The position numbers and the translations under genes were made by a program. A stretch of 64,000 bases of DNA, from NCBI GenBank assembly GCA_018340375.1, contig JAFFJZ010000003.1, forward strand, positions 7,502,001 to 7,566,000, read 5' to 3'. Numbering within the stretch: position 1 is the first letter of the stretch; every line of letters starts with the position of its first letter. Shown in pieces: positions 11,495 through 23,149 of the stretch. Below the pieces are notes generated by a model. That model worked only from the letters and a program-made list of their open reading frames with translations, ran no database searches and was not told the DNA's origin. Source of the DNA: Gonatopus flavifemur. Lineage: Eukaryota > Arthropoda > Insecta > Hymenoptera > Dryinidae.

Positions 11495-11911
11495 ATGAAA
11501 TTCATCTTGTCCTTCGAGAAAGTTAAAAATATAACACAACACTTACTATCAAAACAAGTGAATTCGACCACAATTGTGGTTCATCCGCTCGCTTTGAATA
11601 TCAATATTCCTAGCTGCAAAGCGAATTCAACTGCAGTTGCGGTTGAATTCACTTGCTTCGATACTAAATATCACAGGTGTTTCTACGAATGTGTCCTCGA
11701 TCTGCCATTGGAAATGAGAGACTTGACGTAGGAGCTTGACGTTCTTTTTAGTACAAAAGATAAGCGCAGATATGAGGATCGAGTTGAGCTACTTCACGAA
11801 CTGAACCGATTGCTCTTGGTGAAGGATCGCGATGTCGCAATTCTCATCCAAAGTCAGTGCAGAAGAAATTATTACTCTACGAATAAAACTTGTAACCATC
11901 TTCTGAACTAG
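11495..11911 (+). pseudogene. Interrupted coding-like frame, unknown family
   Basis: One plus frame is open from the ATG at 11495 to a TAG at 11909-11911, broken only by an in-frame TAG at 11729-11731. The part after the break (11732-11908) has balanced codons and would give a charged helix rich in Leu, Glu and Arg, ending in a Cys-Arg-Arg and Tyr-Tyr stretch. Its G+C is above that of its flanks. An acceptor-like TTGACGTTCTTTTTAG ends at 11751, so the second half could instead be a terminal exon starting at 11752, with the TAG in an intron. The first half overlaps a strong imperfect inverted repeat and may not be coding. I do not recognise the protein. Confidence 0.3.
11555..11655. repeat. 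Inverted repeat of GAATTC quasi-palindromes
   Basis: The left end CAAGTGAATTCGACCACAAT is matched by the inverted right end CAAGTGAATTCAACCGCAAC. Each half is itself nearly palindromic (GTTGAATTC/GAATTCAAC type), so the 101 bp form four related units. It could be a very small MITE or a fold-back structure. No target duplication is visible. Confidence 0.55.
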
Positions 11912-12340
11912 AGATGATAAATGTTTATTATCAAAATTTCCCACATCTGTATTGCATCCCGTCCCTGCAACTGCTTTCTCAGAAATAATTTTACAACTTC
12001 TTCAGCTGCGACTTCTTCACGTTTTACATGCATCTTCAGAGGACAGTACTTTAATACGCCTGAATCATATTGAATTGACATGATAATTACGATAATGAGT
12101 TTTTCAGGAGAACATGCACATGCGGTGAGAAAAATTTCACATGTGAATTACTATAATTAACTCTAAACCTGTGTCATATGTAAAGACACTGAAGATATTC
12201 AATAAAGTCTGGCTGAACAAGTTGTCGACCCTCAAAGTTTGAGTTTCAAGTCCCTTAAGGAGGGAAATACATGCAAACGTAGCGTTCTTTAAGAATATAT
12301 TACGAAATATTGGCTGAGGATCTGATAATGAAATAACACA
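11912..12340. other. Spacer, nothing recognised
   Basis: AT-rich DNA. A minus-strand frame at 12137-12343 runs to the edge of the next element and shows no domain. Confidence 0.4.
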
Positions 12341-12681
12341 CATCTTGAAATCTACGTTTCAAACTGTCTTTGTAATTTTGTTGAGACAAAAATATTTCAA
12401 AATGACGGAACTACAGCTGCCAGAAGTTGGTCCCTCGTTTTTGCGCCGTGCAGCCTCAATTTTTTTTTCTAAAATCTAAAAATTTTGTGTTTTTCTCTCC
12501 TTCAAGTTGTGCCTTTTAATATACTTTAACGATAGAATTTTGGTTTTTTGATTTTAGATGAAAATTGAGACCCATAGGCTGCACGGCGCAAAAACCAGGT
12601 ACCAACTCGCAGCTTCGCCATTTTTAGTATTTTTGTTTCAAAAAACTGTAAAGATAATTTGAAGGTATATTTTAAGATCTG
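12341..12681. mobile_element. Long fold-back MITE, arms about 130 bp
   Basis: The two halves pair almost along their whole length. Best is the block GTTTTTGCGCCGTGCAGCCT, found at about 12437 and, inverted, with near identity at about 12590. Outside it come AGTTGGTCCC/AGTTGGTACC, then ACAAAAATA and GTTTCAAACTG-like strings. Arms run about 130 bp around a central AT-rich spacer of about 60 bp. There is no open frame. The G+C-rich TGCGCCGTGCAGCC core is unlike the flanking DNA, which argues for an inserted element rather than a local hairpin. Confidence 0.85.
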
Positions 12682-12689
12682 CTTCAGTT

Positions 12690-13061
12690 CATTATTTTAT
12701 CTTTAACCAATGAATTGTAATTAATATATCTATGATGGTGCAATTGTTGCGATTTTATGGAATAACTCTACCTAAAAGATTGTTAAAATCCGTAGAAATT
12801 CAAGCGATATTTTTTTCTTATCATGTTTTTATGAACTCTTATCAACAATAATCTACTGCGATGAATAATTTCATTTTGTAAAAGTTCTGCATTCACGTTC
12901 AGTGTTTCAATCGTGTATTCACTTTTTGAACTTTCAAAACCATGTAAATATACTAAACCCCTAATCCGACTTATCAACACATCAACACACTTTTACACGG
13001 ATGAAATGACTTCACCGTGGTAGCTATTTCGTGTATTTGATATTTAGATAGCGAAAAAAAC
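12690..13061. other. Spacer, nothing recognised
   Basis: AT-rich DNA. One minus-strand frame of 65 codons (12783-12980) without recognisable features. Confidence 0.4.
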
Positions 13062-13118
13062 AACAGCAAAAGCTAGATTTCAGCTCCTGTAGCGATAACT
13101 TTGGTTGCCACAGCTAGT
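13062..13118. mobile_element. Worn fragment of the AGCTAAA element family
   Basis: The string AAGCTAGATTTCAGCTCCTG followed by TAGCGATAACTTTGGTTGCCACAGCTAG resembles the core of the elements at 32.7 and 63.1 kb (GCTCCTGCAGCTAAATTTTAGC and flanks). The match is short and diverged. Confidence 0.3.
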
Positions 13119-16060
13119 TTTTTCCTTTCTTTTGTTCCGCGAAAGCGTTTGAAAATTGGCTACACGATGCAAACACTCTAAGTGCATTGAAATAAAACAC
13201 TCGGCTGTGCAGTGTGCTTGTTAGTTGCAGGAGGAAACAAAGTTTTACACAAACTGGAAGCGGATTAAGGTGAAATGTTGATAGTGAAATGAATTACATC
13301 TATCGAATGGTATCCTGTTCTTCGTTTCAAGAGTTGAGTGCCTACTCATTATTATTGTTCGTTATCGCAACGAGGAAGCCAAGACTATTGTTCGAACATA
13401 GTAACATAAATCGTATGAAAAAAAAAACAATTTCACATGGTTTGTATACAATGCTTGCATAAAGTGTGAATATCAATTCCATGAACTCATTTTTTGTATA
13501 AACAATTTCATATGATTTGTGTATTCATTTTCTTGGAGTTGCCATTAACGTGTTATTGCTTATAATACAGGGAACGCGCCACAAACGTATGCACGTATTT
13601 TGCTTCAACGAACAGAGGATGGTGGAATATATCGCTGTTAAGAGAAAAGGCTAATGACGTATCGCTTAGATGCTTGAATAATCTGAGTTACCGTTTCGCT
13701 TAACCCTTGCACTTCTTCCTATTTCATATATTACGTACATAAAGTAACCATGAATACTCATGAAGTTTGTTCCTTCGAGATTCCTCATCAATCACAACCC
13801 TGTGAATGTTCATTATTTTGCGCAATTGTGGAAAAAAAACAAAACAGCAGAAAAATCGATTTCTTCAAGGATTATTTAATGTATTATTCGGCCCAATAGA
13901 ACCAGATGATCGTCAAATGTTCGATCAAATGATGGTCCACGAAACATTCCATGAACGTGAATGTAGCTAAATTTCACGTAGAAGGTCTGCGTTCTCTTGG
14001 GGTGGATATTTGAACGTTCAAGGAATTTTTACAAAGGTTTGGCAACGTTTCTCGAACGTTTGCAGATCTTGGTTTCCTTCTGACATTTATTTATTTTGAT
14101 TCTGAGAATACAACATTTCGAGTGTTTCAAAAATTCACATATCATCAATTTTTTGGATCACTTTGGGATAGAAAAATGAAAAAAATTCGGAAAGTAGAAG
14201 TATGATGATATTGCAGTTAATTTCAACCCTAAGTGCACGTTTACTATCTCTCCAACCACGATCCGTACAGAAATTCACCATTAGCGCTAGCATGGCGCAA
14301 AACCAAAATGATAACATCATTTTATGATTTATCAACGTGTGTTTCCCAATGGAGCCTCATCATTGGTGCAGAAATGGCAATGGAAGCAACCTCATTGGCA
14401 AAATACAAAGTTCCAAAAAAAAGAACTAAGCATGGATTAAGCTGAATTTTCAAAACCATAAAATATATTCCACTAAAAACAATGTAGATTCAAACTTATG
14501 ATTCAAGAATCATTTCCCACATTATCATATACTGAATTATTCAACGGATCGTCATAAATTCCAACCCCCATCGATCATTCATTTGACCATGAAAGTTGCC
14601 AACAACGCTTCACAGAACCCTTACACCAATAATTATACTAATAGTCAAGATAAAGCGCGTGTTTCAGCCTCCCTATCCTTCGTCAATGAATTTCCATCTA
14701 TGAAAGTTTTTCAATAGATGTCATTAAATACGTAAATGGAATTCTATTGGAAATTCATTACACAGTAATAATATGGCATAGGATTATTGAAGTTGCGGCT
14801 ACTAATTTCTTTATTCTTGTCCTTTTTAATATTTTCCTGCATATTACTTGGTCTTTGGAGAAGATCGTGCGCTTAACGATCAGTTGAGTATCATACCACG
14901 TACTATTGTGGATGTATATGATGAATGTAATCACTGGTATTTTAACGAGAGGCCGTACAAGGATTGTTATATTGGTGGTAGCCTGTAATGCGACTCACGC
15001 CGCGGTGTGAAAAATACATCGATGTCCCGGTGATCGTTTGGTAGGTGGATTGTGGATGGGAATGTTTTTCGTTGACGAAACTCATTGCAATTCAATTCCA
15101 TTTGATTACGGTGTTTGAAGATATTATTCACTCAAAACAAAAATCATCCTGTCAATTTGACTTGAATAACAATCAACAAGACAAATTTATGATGGTGAAA
15201 TTCATAACAGTTGAAGAAGCTCGTTATTAAACCAAAACCCTGCTGTCGACTAAACAAATTGTATTCAATTTACTTGAAGACTTCGTGGCAGGGTTTTTGC
15301 GATGATACGCAAGACGGAATACTCGCTCGCATATATATCCTTTAGGTAATTAATCATAGAATGATTAAATCTGTATACTTTGATCGGAGGAGAAACTTCC
15401 GTAAGGTTCACTTATAAATCATTCACCGAACAGATATGATTTTGAAAATTTCTTCAAGATTCTTTCAAGAAGATTTGAAAAGCAAACTTTTTCAACCCTG
15501 TTTCATTTAATTCGCAACGGCTGAAGTTCGAACGAATAATTGCAAACATTCTACCACTCGATGATTATAATTAACATTTTTGTTTTATTTTTCATCCAGT
15601 AAATTCCATTATAAAAACTTCGTTTATTACCCAACGCCACAGCATACGATTATATTACTTTGTGCTCAGATCTTGGCAGAACATGACTTAATATCATGTA
15701 ATCTTCATTAATTCATAACATGTGATTAATATTCATCATTTCAACAGTTATTTAAACTGAGGAGAAGGGAAGGCCTGGTCGAAACTCGTCAGTGCATTCA
15801 GATTCTTCAAGTTTTACGATCCTTGTGCCGTTAACTCTTTCATCGATCATTTTATACGATCGATATTTTACGATATTCTCGTTTGTAGGTGAGAATTAAT
15901 CGCTTTGGCCTCATATATAGGAATGTTATGTTCAAAAATGGATTCATATTATCAATCATAAATGACATATACCTGGAATAATTCCAACACCTATGAAACA
16001 AAGATTCACGAGAAATCAATTTCGGTCCCTCGGTAGTTTGCAGGTAGGGGAAAAGAAACA
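13119..16060. other. Long spacer, no gene supported
   Basis: About 3 kb of AT-rich DNA. Short frames at 14135-14335 (minus), 14233-14445 (plus) and 15045-15230 (plus) have no recognisable motif and no good splice signals. A small GC-rich spot at 14990-15030 (ACGCCGCGGTGTG) stands out but is too short to interpret. Confidence 0.45.
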
Positions 16061-16065
16061 CTTCT

Positions 16066-16302
16066 TCAAAGGTACCGTGAAATCGATGGCAGCGGAGGTA
16101 ACCACTTGAAAATAAAAGAATCTTCGTCGATTCCAAACCGCAAACAAGACCAAGGGCAATTAACGAGTTCACCAGAAAATGTTTTATGCTTCGAGAAAGA
16201 AACATAATTGTTAAATTCAATAATCTTTGGATTTTTCTCTGTAATTTTACAAAAACAACAAGACACCTCCTCTGCAACATAATCTGCATCTGAATATTGC
16301 AA
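16066..16302 (-). CDS. Unrecognised minus-strand frame, 78 codons
   Basis: The product is varied, with paired cysteines near residue 15, two tryptophans and a Pro-rich end, and is less repetitive than most chance frames here. It begins with TTG rather than ATG and has a stop just upstream. A second frame of 145 codons (15852-16289) overlaps it on the same strand. No splice sites or homologue can be named, so chance is the default explanation. Confidence 0.15.
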   Translation of the reverse strand: MQYSDADYVAEEVSCCFCKITEKNPKIIEFNNYVSFSKHKTFSGELVNCPWSCLRFGIDEDSFIFKWLPPLPSISRYL

Positions 16303-16679
16303 AGACTTGATTTATAAACGAAACAAAGAACCTGAAGAAAAATGTACTCCTGTATTTTGCTATCTCATTCCTCGAATGAAATTCCATGCATTCGATCTCG
16401 AGATATAACACGAACCAATCGAGAATTATTATTTTGACACAGCTGTGAGTCCACGTCCACCCTCAAACTTTGATTACTTTACGTCATACGTAAAATAACA
16501 ATATACCGTTATTAATGATTAAAATATGAATACGTAGTTAGGCTGAAATCAATTGCGAACCCCACGATTTCCGAGGAGGATGTAAGGATGATGATACACG
16601 TCCAAGGTTCGTCATCGATATAATTGATCGACGGATCAAAAAAACACAATCCACAAAGGTACCGAATGAATTGCATTTT

Positions 16680-16870
16680 CAGTGCGGCGCCGCTGCGAGG
16701 CGGCTTCTTCTTCTTCTTCTTCTTCTTCGTCTTCTTTCTTCGTGTCTTCGTGTCTTCTCGTCTCCTCGTCGTTTCATCTTTGCTTCTGAAGAAGAATCGA
16801 ACCCGAAGACACGTCGGCATTGCTTCTCGTTGCCAAAGTCGCGCAACCGTGACCGAGAGGTCTCACCTTC
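16680..16870. promoter_or_regulatory. CpG-rich patch with (CTT)n tract
   Basis: The patch starts with GCGGCGCCGCTGCGAGGCGG and continues through a (CTT)n microsatellite at 16704-16728 and many TCGTC/TCTTC words. The plus frames covering it (16624-17061, 16671-16967) encode Phe/Leu runs because of the microsatellite and are not convincing proteins. The composition suggests a promoter or first-exon region, but no TATA/donor pair could be placed. Confidence 0.28.
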
Positions 16871-17169
16871 TCTCTTCTCTTTCTATTTTTCTCTGTCAGT
16901 CTTTCCTGACACTCATTTATTTCGAGACCTGTCTTGTTGTACAACGATCGAGCAAATCAAATGTTGAACTCAAGGTTCAACAATACTCGCATTTCCGCCC
17001 AGGATGCGAAACAGTTAACGAACAACAATTCTCCACTCGATACTCTGACTTTCAATCTTGAAGGAATCTTGAATATTACGATTTATCAATTTTGGATTGA
17101 ATTTTCGATTCTGTTCGATGCAAATCAGGAATTCTTGTTACGTTATAATGATCTCACTGAAAATTAATC

Positions 17170-18841
17170 ATATACGTTCCTATGTATATACATTCCACTT
17201 GGTATAGATATTTTAAACCCCACCTTTCCATCATCGCATTTAAAAGAATCAAACGAACTTGTCCTTGAAATCGCAAAAAAAAAGCAGTCCATATACATAA
17301 ACTATAACTTCCGGACAACACTCGGTGGTCACTCTTTCAACTTTTTCATCATGCAAATCTTCAGAGGATCGTTATGAGGTATCTTTTAATTACAGACAAT
17401 CATCAATAACAGTCATGCTGGCGCTAATGTAAATCCTCGAACGGTATTTAACGATCTTAAACGATCTTGCGCAAAGCACAAGTTGTCGAGGAAACGTCAG
17501 AAGACGTCCGCTTCTATGACTATCAGAAGGAATCTCGTATAAGAATGACTCTCGGAGGTAGCTGTTCACAAGCACGTGTTGCCACGGACTTTTTGTTTTT
17601 TGTCGAGTTTATGAAGTAATAACATTCATCGCGAACTCCCTGTGAATGGGACTTCCTTAAGAAAATAGCGAGGTACTCTTCTTTTTTTTATCTTCAAAAC
17701 ACCACGTGAATGTCTAAAGGTATTTCCGACAGAATGAAAAAGAAGAAGTCAAGTGAAGATATACGATATACCATCGACGCATGAATTTTCGAAGAATCTT
17801 TTGTAGATACGAGCCAACGTTTATACTTGTGAGATTCATCTTGGGTTTCCATGCAATATATTGAAACGACGACTCAATGTGTAAATAATATACCGTAAAT
17901 GTGGATAAAGCGTAGAAAGAATGAGATATGACTTCAATCGGAGATAAATGTACCCTCTGAAGTATTGAAAATTTTCAACATACTACTGCAATTATGTTAG
18001 AAACTTGCGTGCATACATACATATATGTATATATAAATATATATTGTGATTTTTATAAACCATAAGCGAATCAACATAAAGTAGATATTATCCGCTGGCG
18101 TCTTGCATTGTGCGGTGGTTGGTAAACTACTATCGGTTATCGTAATTTAGTACCTGACATCCAACGATGGTTGGAAATGATGAGGGCTGTGGAACTCCTG
18201 TACTAAGTTCACTTAGAAATTTATATAATCAGGTGCTTGTATTTGAGAGTTTACATCTACCGTGTAAGATGATCTCCCAACCCATTTGTCCATTGAATCA
18301 TTCCATATGATGCGAGGTTGATCGAGCGAGAGAAGTGGGTGAAATTTCCCAATTCATTAATCATGTCAGTCAGATTCAAGTTTATGTGAGCAAATATTTA
18401 CGTGTACAACTGTACATTGTAAAAATCTCCTAATTTTCATGGAACAACTCTTTTCGAGGCTCAGTTACGCATGTACAACAAAAATACAGCAGAATTACCG
18501 AGAGAAGTTGAAAAAGAAAATGTATGTTCGATACTTCGGAATGTAATGATTGATACTCGATGAAGAATGTCATAGAAATTATTTTCTTATCTAAATTAGG
18601 GAGATAGAGATAGTAAGATACATTGAAAAATACAAGGAAAACAATATTGATAAACAAAAAGATGTCTAGTGTATTACACTCGGATTCTTGAGTCTTCCAG
18701 GATTTGAATTTGCAAAAAGTACAACTCATTGCTATAGTAAAAAAGCAAATGGAAAATATAACAAGATATTATACAAAGAGACGAGAGGATGGATGGATAG
18801 AATATTCGTTTGTGAAAAATGAAATGATTGAAAAGAAGGTA
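17170..18841. other. Spacer, no gene supported
   Basis: AT-rich, with an AT-repeat segment at 18008-18045 and a short GGATGGATGGAT run near 18788. Minus frames at 17390-17575 and 18430-18729 are unrecognised; the latter is hydrophobic and low in complexity. Confidence 0.45.
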
Positions 18842-19152
18842 TGGTGCACCTGAAGTCAGGCAACTACCGTTGGATAACTTTTATGATAAAAGATAGTAAG
18901 ATATTGTGATACCAAAAAACTTCCAGTGGAAAAGTTGTTGCAAATATATTTCACAACATTCCGAAAAATTTTGAGACAATTCCGTTCTGTATAGGTTAGA
19001 AATTATCACAGACTTTGGATATCTTTATGAATTCGTCTTATGAATTGTCTCAAAATGTATCAAAGTGTTTTGGAATGTTTTGCAACACCTTTTTTTATCA
19101 TATAAAAGTCCTCCAACGGGATTAACGGCGATTGCCTGCTTTCAGGTGCATC
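18842..19152. mobile_element. Fold-back MITE, long arms
   Basis: The left arm TGGTGCACCTGAAGTCAGGC and the inverted right arm TGATGCACCTGAAAGCAGGC continue in parallel through CCGTTGGA, ACTTTTATGATAAAA, GTTGTTGCAAA, ACATTCC and TTTTGAGACAATTC. About 130 bp of each half is shared, with small indels. The centre is an AT-rich loop. No coding frame. A TA lies next to the left end only, so the target duplication is unclear. Confidence 0.85.
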
Positions 19153-19211
19153 AGACGCAAGGCCACGCGCACAACCGATTATTCGATCCAGCTCTTCAAT
19201 TATAATCATAA

Positions 19212-19560
19212 CTAACGTACTTGTACAAGTAGTTGAATAAAACAGACTGCCCTGTTAAAATTTTTATATGTCTCTGACCAGTTTTTGTCACGGCAACTGC
19301 TGACTAAACCCTTTAGAAGTTCTAACACGTCCTCGAGTAGAAGCCTCATTGGGCAGTGATAGGGCCACACCTGTTCTGGTCCTGGTGACGCTATGATTTG
19401 GCACGCCTGATTAGGGTTAACCAAATCTGGACCTGCTAGGTTTGTAATTTGGCATGCTCTATCATAGTTCATTAGATCTGACTCTGATACAACGGTGCGT
19501 TACATTCCATATCAGGGCCTGATTTGAGATAAGGCTTCCCACATCTGGTCCTGATCAAAC
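19212..19560. repeat. Degenerate repeat of about 50 bp (TCTGGWCCTG)
   Basis: Units beginning TCTGGTCCTG, TCTGGACCTG, TCTGACTCTG and TCTGGTCCTG start near 19376, 19426, 19477 and 19543. The first two also share a TTTGGCAYGC box. The repeats are much diverged. Similar words (GGTCCAG, GACCAGG) recur at 34.7-35.1 kb. A minus-strand frame of 86 codons (19212-19472) covers part of it and is probably chance. Confidence 0.35.
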
Positions 19561-19569
19561 CCCCAATAT

Positions 19570-19605
19570 GAATTATGGTCGCAGTGACTTGAAATCTGGT
19601 TGAAA
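19570..19605 (+). mobile_element. Short relic of the 55.4-kb MITE family
   Basis: GAATTATGGTCGCAGTGACT followed by TGAAATCTGGTT matches the left arm of the element at 55374-55596 with few changes, in the same orientation. No second arm is present, so this is a fragment. Confidence 0.5.
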
Positions 19606-19881
19606 TCAGGAAAACAAGACGAAATCACGTGAATCTATTCCAGAAAATCAGAAAACTTTCTATTCGATTCGGTGAGTTTCTTGTGTGATGTGAAAACCTC
19701 ATAGAACTGGACAAAAACTTTCCAGGCCAAACTGAAGAGCATTTTAAAATTGCCGTAACAAAGCCCTGTCAGAAAGTTATACAAATTTTTTGATTCATTC
19801 TAATTTTCAGCGAGGTTATAAATACAAAGAGTTTCAGATATATCAGCTGAATTTGAGCTATCATAGCTAAATATTTGAACA

Positions 19882-20027
19882 CCCACGGAACAGCTAATTC
19901 CTCACCAACATTAGCTAAAATTTAACTGATGATATTAAAAATTTTGCCGCAGGAGCTGTAATTTAGCTGTAAAAGCTAAAAAAATAGCTGTCGATCCCAC
20001 AGCTAATAACTACTTTCTTCCGTGTGT
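19882..20027. mobile_element. AGCTAAA-family MITE, diverged copy
   Basis: The outer ends carry CCACGGAACAGCTAATTCC and, inverted, CACACGGAAGAAAGTAGTTA followed by TTAGCTGTGGGAT. Inside is a core close to AGCTAAAATTTAGCT (19913-19927) and many AGCT words. It belongs with the copies at 31.3, 32.7 and 63.1 kb but is more worn. No open frame. Confidence 0.5.
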
Positions 20028-20039
20028 AGTCAAGAATAA

Positions 20040-22755
20040 AAGAATGGTTGAACGTCTTGAATGAAACTGAGCGAGATTCACGTTTGAAAAACATCACATT
20101 GACGTGTGTAATTATATCACGCGGGAGCGTATTTTCAATCTGAGACTGGTTTGATGCACCTTTATTTTTTCAATTCTCCCCTTCTTCGCTCCTTTCGTTC
20201 TCGATCCTATCATCTCTGTATAACTACTGCATCCTACATCCTGTAAGATCTACTTACAACATCCCAACCTTGACCTTTCTTCGACACTCTGCCCTCTGAT
20301 TTCATCTTCTGTGATTGCCTTTTTCATACCTTAACTTATACTGCCATCGATCCATTCTTTTTCGTTGAAACAGAAAAGCAACCAATCTAATGAAATATAA
20401 GAACTTGAAGGTGGAATGACAGAACATAAACAACAACATTTCTTCTTCTGGTCATTCATTCGGTATTATGTCACCAATGCGAATTGTGATGTGTTATCAA
20501 AACCAACTCTGAAGCAGCAAATTGAGATAGCTTAAATTTACAAGACAGATTTGCGAGACAGCAAATAAATTGTGTTAGAGAAATCGACATTTCTTGCTAC
20601 CACAGCTGAAAAATCTCTGTCGTAGGTAATAAGATTGATGTGATAGCAAATACATTGTTGTCACAGCAAACAATTTATCGCTCCAGAAAAATCAGATTTC
20701 GTTGTCACGACGAATTTTTCCCCCGTTTGAGAAAAGAATCTATTTACAGTCACAAAGTTTGTCAAAGGTTGTCAAGATGTGATTATTATGAAATTTTCGA
20801 AGGATAAAAATTCAAAAATTTTTTCACGTCAACTACGCTCTAACGTAATGAAAAAACAATAAATAAAAATATTTCAGTCCTCATCCATGTAGCGTTCTTT
20901 CTGCTTTTATATGCAATCCAAAGATACTTTATCAAATCCAACTCGATTCGTCCAGTATCACCTTGTTTTACACTCCTGTTAGGATACTTGAAACGAAGCT
21001 GATACAAGTACAACAAAATTTCTCGCTAGTTTACTTCCTATAAATAGACTTGCATGTTGAACGTACGAGACAACTCTTTCGAAGACCTTGGAAAGGAATC
21101 GTTGACTTAGAACTACGACTTCGATTACAGTAATTGCATGTTCGGATATTTTTATGCACCAGTAATTCAAGATCCCTGATTCAAAATGCCAGATAGATTT
21201 CATCAAAAAATTTTCCTCCGTCTTAAATTGGATACGCACTTTCAGAATATTAGATAGAAACTGTTGGGGGATTGGTTAAAGACTCCAGCAAAATATTTTA
21301 AAGGAACCTATCTGGTATTTTGAGTTGGAATCACATACGAATACTCAATCAACGTTTTAAGATCTGCAGAATTATCTCGCATAAAAGATCTGTGAGACAA
21401 TTCTTTGAGGTGGAAAAATTGTTTGAATTATATTGAATTTTGAAAATTTGTCTACTCGGGAAGCAAAAATTGTGTAAAAATTCACTAAAAATTAATGAAT
21501 ATCAATTTTGATCAAATTCTCCTCGCTAATGATTCATTTATCGTTTTCCACCGAAGACTTCTAGCTTTTTATCCCGCGATACATGGAATAATACAGAAGA
21601 AATTCCTTTCTCATTACTTCAAAAATGTGTCGAGTAATGTGGCGAGAATCTTTAATCACTTCATTGTACCGCAACTATTCATCATTTCAAAAGTATTGTA
21701 TTCATTTTCTTCTTCAATATGAATTTCGTAGACAAAACGACAGAACTTTATCATAAATTCAACCTCAAATTTGGTTGCAGATGCACATAAATTGAACTAA
21801 AAACTTTCATATATTCAACTGTACCTATTATCTTCTCTTGAAATTTCAATTTCTTTTGTCATGTGAATTCGAGCACCGATTTCGACTTCATAAAAGACCA
21901 GATCGATGCGGCTGCACATCCTTTTCGGTTTTTCAAATATTCTAAGAACAGAGAGAGAGAACGGGAGATCAAAGAAACGTTACCGCGCGTTTTGTCCCCT
22001 ATCTCCTGTCCCTCTTCCACCACATTTATATAAATTCTATCGGAAATGATCAAATAACGTGAATAAGAACCAGCATTACATTTTTTCATTTTAATGAGAA
22101 CTAAGAGTCAAAGCGAGTGTGGCTCTTGATAACTCGAGTTGTCGAAAAATGGAATTGATTTCAAAAATCCTGCGTATAGAATACGTACCTTCTTATCCCG
22201 AAGAACAAATTCATTTGTTTTTATAAATCGTTTGGCGAGTCAAAAGAAACATGAGGGCGGAAATTGACTTGGAAACGATTAGGAGGCAATGATATTGAAA
22301 TGAAGCAGATAAACATTTACGATTCAACATAGATGGATGAGAAACAGTAAAAGCGAACTGTTGTTATACGACAAAAAATGAACACTCGAGGGAAGCTTTT
22401 AAAAAATAATGAATACCCTTCACGTGATTTATCATGAGAATAAGATAAAAGGGAAGATATCTATTTCCTTACCTGCAATGTTGTTGTGTGTTTTTTTTCT
22501 CTTTTTATAATTGCGTGCATAGGTTTAGGATTTATCGAAAATTCGAGATATAATGTAATATTGAATGTTTGAATTATAACGGTAGTGTAGGAATGTCATT
22601 ACAAGGAATGAAGATTATCTCGGAACGAAATATATAATTTTGAATGATAAAAATATAAAGGTAGCTCGACTAATAACTGCTGAATGTAACTGAGTTTCAA
22701 GAGTTTAAAGGAATCCGCTTGTCTGTCGCAATAAGAGAGTTATGATTTTCTAGGA
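20040..22755. other. Spacer with AGCT-type relic; no gene supported
   Basis: The stretch 20500-20720 has repeated CAGCAAA, CACAGCTGAAA and ATAGCAAATA words in both directions and may be a very old copy of the AGCTAAA family. The rest is AT-rich. Frames at 20979-21239 (minus), 21495-21722 (plus) and 21859-22089 (minus) are unrecognised. Confidence 0.4.
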
Positions 22756-22759
22756 GTTT

Positions 22760-23120
22760 GGGAGTTGCTCGTCCTGTCCCACCCCTCTTTTCCGTAGTAC
22801 GATAGTCGCCTTCTCCGGCTTCTCTTCTATTTCATCGAACCCACCACCAGCACCACCGACTGGCAAGCACCTTCTACCCGCAATGTATAATCACTATATT
22901 TTAGTTCATCCGTTCGAGAGCGGCATCGAGTCTCTTTCTCTCCTGCTGCACGCTAACCAATCAGGGAGCGACAATTTCCACCTCTTCAGGGTTCAGGGTC
23001 GGTCAAGGACTCTCTTCGCGGCTCTGCCAGAGCATCTTGCGTCGTCGACGCGTTACATCGTGCTTTCGTTTCGCATAAAGACCAAGGAACTCGACCGAGG
23101 GAGAAGAGAACGTGAAAAAA
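22760..23120. promoter_or_regulatory. CpG-rich patch with CCAAT box, possible promoter
   Basis: About 360 bp are clearly richer in G+C and CpG than the flanks (GCGTCGTCGACGCGTTACATCG). A CCAAT box lies at 22959-22963 inside CTAACCAATCAGGGAGCG. On the minus strand the same site is followed about 60 bases on by a TATA-like AAAATATAGTG near 22900; on the plus strand GCATAAAGACC lies near 23075. A plus frame of 86 codons (22883-23143) spans the patch and is balanced in composition, but it has no recognisable domain. Promoter and coding readings are both open. Confidence 0.33.
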
Positions 23121-23149
23121 CAATCGTCATCTCCTATCTATGACTAAAG

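Noticed and set aside
15852..16289. 145-codon minus frame
   Set aside because: Hydrophobic, unrecognised, and overlapped by a different frame on the same strand; no supporting signals.
16624..17061. 145-codon plus frame
   Set aside because: Its length depends on the (CTT)n microsatellite, read as Phe or Leu runs, and another plus frame is open across the same DNA.
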